8,324 nt of DNA from Treponema sp. UBA4326 (lineage in GTDB: Bacteria; Spirochaetota; Spirochaetia; Treponematales; Treponemataceae). Every line of letters begins with the position of its first letter. The stretch's first letter is position 1. Location of the stretch: contig DGTW01000006.1 in the NCBI GenBank assembly GCA_002393835.1, positions 1-8,324 on the forward strand. Direction: 5' to 3'. Under the pieces are notes generated by a model. The model was not told the DNA's origin. It ran no database searches and saw nothing but the letters and a program-made list of their open reading frames with translations. Both the position numbers and the translations under genes were made by a program. This document shows positions 4,898-8,324 of the stretch, piece by piece.

Positions 4898-7450
4898 ATG
4901 CTAAAAATGAGCAAATTTACAATCCTAATGATTTCAGGGCTTTTTTTCTTTGCGGCTCTTTTCGGCGCAGCCCTGGGACTTGCATTTTCAAACACTAAAT
5001 ACATAATCGACAACGAAAACTTCACGGAATTCGATACAGCACTCCCCACGCGAATACTTGACATCAACGGCGAGCTGATTACAGAGCTTGCCAGTGAAGA
5101 AAAACGAGAGATTATCAGCATAAACCATCTTCCCCAGCACATGATTGATGCCCTCGTTTCCCGAGAAGACCGCATTTTCTACAGCCACAGAGGCTTCAGC
5201 ATCAAGGCACTTTTCAGGGCTGTAATCGGACAGGCCCTTCACCTCTCTCTGGGAGGCGGCTCAACCCTTACCCAGCAGATAGCTGGAACCTTGTACTGTG
5301 ACCGCCGGGACATGTCATACATGCGAAAACTTAAGGAACTCTGGTGGGCGATTCAGATGGAGCGCCGTTTCTCCAAAAATGAGATTCTTGAGCTATACCT
5401 CAATAAAATCTACTTCGGCGGCGGAACCTACGGCGTCAATTCGGCCAGCAAATATTATTTTGGACACAGTGCGACAGAAATAACGCCCGCAGAGGCCGCA
5501 ATTCTCGTAGTCCAGCTGTCAAATCCAGCTCACTACAATCCTTTTGAATACCCCAACCGTGCCATGGACAGGCAGAAATATGTCCTTACTGCCATGGTTG
5601 ACTCAGGCCTCATTACCCAGGAACAGGCAGATTCATCATTTGAAGATTACTGGGCAAATTTCGATTATACCCGTACCGGGAACACCGCAATCCGCAACCG
5701 GGACGACAACGCTCCATGGTTTTCAGAATACGTAAGGCGTGAATTGTCAGACATGATTTACGGAACTGATGATATCTACTCATCAGGATTCACTGTAAAC
5801 ACGACCTTAAACCTCAAAAACCAGATAGCTGCCCAAAACACAATGGAACGCTACATAGCATACGCAAACAGAACTTACCAGCGTTCAAGCACTGAAAGGC
5901 AGAACGAGGCATTCAAAATCTACACTCCAATAACAGAGCTTCTCACGCTGGTTTTAGACTTGAATGAGCTTAAGGTTTCAGAACAAAGAAACGAAGCTCT
6001 TGCTCTTTCCACATACACAAAGACAATCAACCCAATAATCGATGTTATTTCTTTGGTAAGCGGAATAGACACCCTTAAAGTCGGAATCGCAAACAAGGCC
6101 AACGCTGTTGCCAAATCAAATGTCGGCAAAAATGTCATAGAAGGCACCATGATAGCCATTGAAAATTCCACGGGCTACATAACCTCCCTTGTTGGCGGAA
6201 GCAAGTTCGACGGCGAAAATCAGTTCATAAGAGCCGTGCAGGCAAAATTACAGCCTGGCTCATCATTCAAGCCCTTATACTACAGTGCCGCAATCGATTC
6301 AAGGCAGTTTACTCCAAGCTCAATAATTTCCGATACACCGATTGTATTCCACACGGCAGACGGAAAGCCCTACATTCCTCAGAATTTCCGCGGCGAATGG
6401 AAGGGAGACGTAGAATTATGGTACGCCCTCGCCCACTCAATGAATGTTCCGTCACTAAAAATTCTGGACGGCATAGGCTTTGACACAGCTATCAACAGGG
6501 CAATAGCTCTTCTTGGTATTCCAGAAGAGGAAGTTCCTTACAGGGGCTTTGTGCCTGGCTACCCAATCGGCCTTGGTGTATGTTCAGTCCGTCCTATTGA
6601 GCTTGCTCATGCCTACGCTTGCTTTGCAAACGGCGGAAAAGAAGTCATACCAATTGCAATCCGAAGTGTAGAAGACAAGAACGGCAATGTATTCTTGAAT
6701 CCAGAAAAGGAACTCCGGCAAAAACAGCAGGCAAAGGGAGCGGAATCACAGATTATTTCTCCGCAAACAGCCTACACGATGACAAAGCTGCTGGAAAACA
6801 CGGTCAAGTCAGGCACGCTGGCAGGTCCAACAGGCAATGGCTCAAAATTCACTTACAGGGATTCAAAAGGAAAGAAATATACAATTCCGGCGGCCGGAAA
6901 GACAGGAACCACTCAAAACTGGGCGGATGCCTGGACTGCATGTTTCACGCCATATTACACTTCAATTTTCTGGTTTGGATTTGACAAGCCTGGTCAGTCT
7001 CTAGGCCTGCAGCTCACTGGCTCAACACTTGCCGGCTATGCAATGGCCAGCTTCATGCAAAAGGCCCACGAAGGCCTTCCATTCAAGGATTTTGTCAAGC
7101 CTTCAAACGGCACGGTAGAAGTAAGCGTATGCTCGGTAAGCGGTGCCCTGCCTACAGAAGAATGTGGCGGACACACAATAAGCCTGACTTTCCTTGAAGG
7201 AACACAGCCAACAGAACTTTGCTCATTCCATTCAGGAAATTCAGCAGGCCGTTTACTGGGAATATACAGGTTAGAGCAGGAATTATACAGGGCAGGATTT
7301 GCGAGCGACCTGATAATAAAAGACGATAATCCGCTGACCTTCGATCTTGAAGGAAAAGGAAACTCAGATTCGTCTATTGGCTCATCATACGATTTCCTGC
7401 AAGAAGACGAATTCGGAAACGCCCCAGATTATAACTACCTTCTCGACTAA
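4898..7450 (+). CDS. mrcA: Class A penicillin-binding protein (bifunctional PBP1A type)
   Basis: This enzyme polymerises glycan strands from lipid II and crosslinks their peptides at the outer face of the inner membrane. From the ATG at 4898 it is 850 residues. A membrane anchor lies at about 7-30. The GT51 glycosyltransferase domain has the catalytic E90 in REDRIFYSHRGF, GGSTLTQQ (120-127) and ERRFSKNEILELYLNKIYFGG (155-175; written here only as the motif region). The transpeptidase domain has S455-S-F-K458 with the nucleophilic serine, SMN (514-516) and KTGT (668-671). The C-terminus keeps the Cys-containing SG...GTQPTELC pattern of the family. All catalytic motifs are intact. About 100 mainly helical residues (312-413) separate the strand VNTTLNL from the transpeptidase core, longer than usual. 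The frame is open back to 4781, but that part is the terminator. The ATG at 4907 is an alternative start. Confidence 0.93.
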   Translation: MLKMSKFTILMISGLFFFAALFGAALGLAFSNTKYIIDNENFTEFDTALPTRILDINGELITELASEEKREIISINHLPQHMIDALVSREDRIFYSHRGFSIKALFRAVIGQALHLSLGGGSTLTQQIAGTLYCDRRDMSYMRKLKELWWAIQMERRFSKNEILELYLNKIYFGGGTYGVNSASKYYFGHSATEITPAEAAILVVQLSNPAHYNPFEYPNRAMDRQKYVLTAMVDSGLITQEQADSSFEDYWANFDYTRTGNTAIRNRDDNAPWFSEYVRRELSDMIYGTDDIYSSGFTVNTTLNLKNQIAAQNTMERYIAYANRTYQRSSTERQNEAFKIYTPITELLTLVLDLNELKVSEQRNEALALSTYTKTINPIIDVISLVSGIDTLKVGIANKANAVAKSNVGKNVIEGTMIAIENSTGYITSLVGGSKFDGENQFIRAVQAKLQPGSSFKPLYYSAAIDSRQFTPSSIISDTPIVFHTADGKPYIPQNFRGEWKGDVELWYALAHSMNVPSLKILDGIGFDTAINRAIALLGIPEEEVPYRGFVPGYPIGLGVCSVRPIELAHAYACFANGGKEVIPIAIRSVEDKNGNVFLNPEKELRQKQQAKGAESQIISPQTAYTMTKLLENTVKSGTLAGPTGNGSKFTYRDSKGKKYTIPAAGKTGTTQNWADAWTACFTPYYTSIFWFGFDKPGQSLGLQLTGSTLAGYAMASFMQKAHEGLPFKDFVKPSNGTVEVSVCSVSGALPTEECGGHTISLTFLEGTQPTELCSFHSGNSAGRLLGIYRLEQELYRAGFASDLIIKDDNPLTFDLEGKGNSDSSIGSSYDFLQEDEFGNAPDYNYLLD

Positions 7451-7492
7451 GTTCATACAAACAGCTTTTTTTTACATTTTATTCTCACAAAA

Positions 7493-7653
7493 GGGGGAGT
7501 CTCCCCCTCGGCTACAACACCTCTCACTACGAGAAAATGCCCAAGTAAACTTGGTCACTTTCTCTCCGTTCGGGTGTTTCCGCCTACCCCCTCTGCGGGG
7601 GCAGAAAATCCGCTCGCCTAAGGCACAAAACTTGCGAGGCAAGTTTTTAGGCG
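7493..7653. repeat. Cluster of nested hairpins (repeat-like structured element)
   Basis: At least four hairpins follow each other with little spacing. GGGGGAG/CTCCCCC lies at 7493-7507. A 34-nt imperfect hairpin at 7531-7564 has GAGAAA pairing with TTTCTC around CCAAG/CTTGG, with two mismatches, and AACACC (7516-7521) with GGTGTT (7573-7578) closes around it. CCCCC/GGGGG lies at 7587-7601. Finally CGCCTA (7615-7620) pairs with TAGGCG (7648-7653) around AAAACTTGC/GCAAGTTTT (7627-7647). No coding frame explains it. It starts 42 bp after the PBP stop and may serve as a 3' end for both flanking strands. The last hairpin resembles that at 17-39. A dispersed palindromic repeat, perhaps linked to the recombinase remnant, is likely but unproven. 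Confidence 0.6.
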
Positions 7654-7673
7654 GCTCTCTGTGAAGGCTCTAC

Positions 7674-8072
7674 CTAATCCGCCCCCGCAACGCCCCCACA
7701 CTTGCATAAAGCCCGCATGGATCCCGCAGTAATCTCAGGCAAATGCGCCGACAAGCTAAAGTCCCTTGCCGGAAGCTGAATCTCGACTAGGAAGAAAGGC
7801 TCTCTGAGTCCGGCAGAGCTATCGCCTCACTGTCTGACGAAGGGCACTTTTATCCCGGCCTAGTCTACATCCAGGCCGAAAGCTAAAGCGCCAGCTGCTT
7901 CCCTTGTTTCTTCAATAAGTCCGATTGCTTCGCTGACAGTTCCGATACTTCGGTCAAAGGAAGTGAAGACGGTCAGTGCATTTGGAATAAATGTGGTAGA
8001 AGGAAGGGACAGGGAAGCAGGAACGATAAACGGCGGTATGTTCCAGTGGCGTGAAGGAAGGGAAAACGCCAG
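7674..8072 (-). pseudogene. Decayed coding remnant, probably continuing the recombinase
   Basis: Starting at 8072 and one frame away from the recombinase fragment, the minus strand is open for 70 codons (LAFSLPSRHWNIPPFIVP..., later AIGLIEETREAAGALAFGLD). It then passes a TAG (7862-7860) and a TGA (7829-7827) and runs on to a TAG at 7676-7674 (...LPEITAGSMRALCKCGG). Both internal stops could come from TGG tryptophan codons. The antisense strand is also open over 7863-8088, so the coding strand is not certain. I do not recognise a catalytic tyrosine recombinase domain here, so this may be its eroded C-terminal part or a different gene fragment fused to it. The stretch 7654-7860 holds nothing else recognisable. 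Confidence 0.35.
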
Positions 8073-8324
8073 TGCAGGCTTTTCTTAGGACATAGATGTA
8101 GTTGTCGATGGACTTGCCGGAAAGCCCTTCCGAAAGCATCTTCTTCTGGACGCTTTCGATTACGGATTGTGTCAACGGTCGGCTTTGATTGATGTAGGAA
8201 AGAACCCTTCTAAGGTCTCGCTGCCTTTTAGGGTTGTCATAAGGTCGTTATGTAATCTTGTCAGTCTTTTCAAGACCATCAAGTATGTTCCGAACATCGG
8301 TCATACCAGTGCTTCTGGTTAGTT
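8070..8324 (-). pseudogene. Tyrosine recombinase (phage-type integrase) N-terminal remnant, runs off the window
   Basis: Reading leftwards from the window edge, the frame gives LTRSTGMTDVRNILDGLEK, then TDKIT and a TAA (8250-8248). It resumes in the same frame as RPYDNPKRQRDLRRVLSYIN, and from 8175 continues to KKMLSEGLSGKSIDNYIYVL and RKA. The R-STG-T-D start is typical of the arm-type DNA-binding part of phage integrases. The LSGKSIDNYIYVLRKA helix matches their SAM-like core-binding domain. After RKA (about 8075) the similarity moves to another frame, implying a frameshift. The catalytic R-H-R-Y residues are not visible. The gene start lies outside the window. This is a dead gene, consistent with an old mobile-element insertion beside the PBP gene. 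Confidence 0.55.

Noticed and set aside
7493..7653. Integron attC sites or a CRISPR array
   Set aside because: Inverted repeats are present, but I see no clear RYYYAAC/GTTRRRY core pair flanking a site. There are no regularly spaced identical direct repeats with spacers.
7347..7664. 105-codon plus-strand open frame overlapping the PBP end and the hairpin block
   Set aside because: It overlaps the PBP gene in another frame, then reads low-complexity residues through palindromic DNA. It has no RBS or recognisable domain.
7863..8088. Plus-strand open frame antisense to the recombinase remnant
   Set aside because: It has no plausible start with an RBS and no recognisable product. The adjacent minus-strand integrase signal makes the minus strand the likelier coding strand, though this is not certain.

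Overview
The window reads as chromosomal DNA from a spirochaete, most likely a host-associated Treponema. This is inferred from protein style (RecO, an interrupted DeoC, a LysM/M23 peptidase, a class A PBP), moderate GC content, mixed Shine-Dalgarno and apparently leaderless starts, and structured intergenic repeats. No rRNA or other marker gene is present, so the genus is inference.

Left part (1-1669, minus strand): recO (recombinational repair) lies downstream of deoC (deoxyribose-phosphate aldolase) in the same orientation, 44 bp apart. deoC is broken by one in-frame TAA at codon 118. About 120 further codons remain open in the same frame and carry the Schiff-base lysine, so the lesion looks very recent, or is a sequencing error or recoding. 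Downstream of recO (1-134) are two palindromic elements and no gene.

Divergent control region (1670-1813): two copies of a 19-bp sequence containing the inverted repeat TTAGC-N4-GCTAA, spaced exactly 22 bp apart, lie between deoC and a small 2[4Fe-4S] ferredoxin. Copy 1 covers the predicted deoC -35 box and copy 2 ends 11 bp before the ferredoxin -35 box. It looks like a shared operator. The ferredoxin has a good promoter, RBS and intrinsic terminator.

Centre (2066-4637, plus strand): a four-helix membrane protein and a secreted LysM/M23 peptidase 3 bp apart, then an exported protein ending in two PEGA-like modules.

PBP region (4739-7450): a compact element of three hairpins, ending in an intrinsic terminator, precedes a complete bifunctional class A penicillin-binding protein. 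The first hairpin displays a C-rich loop containing CCUCC, the anti-Shine-Dalgarno sequence. It could be a free sRNA of about 92 nt or an attenuating leader of the PBP gene, and is the best candidate here for an undescribed regulator. The M23 peptidase (cuts peptidoglycan) and PBP (builds and crosslinks it) make 2066-7450 a cell-envelope neighbourhood.

Right end (7451-8324): no intact gene. A run of nested hairpins (7493-7653) is followed by decayed minus-strand coding sequence: the N-terminal part of a tyrosine recombinase with an in-frame stop and a frameshift, running off the window edge. This looks like the remains of a mobile element.
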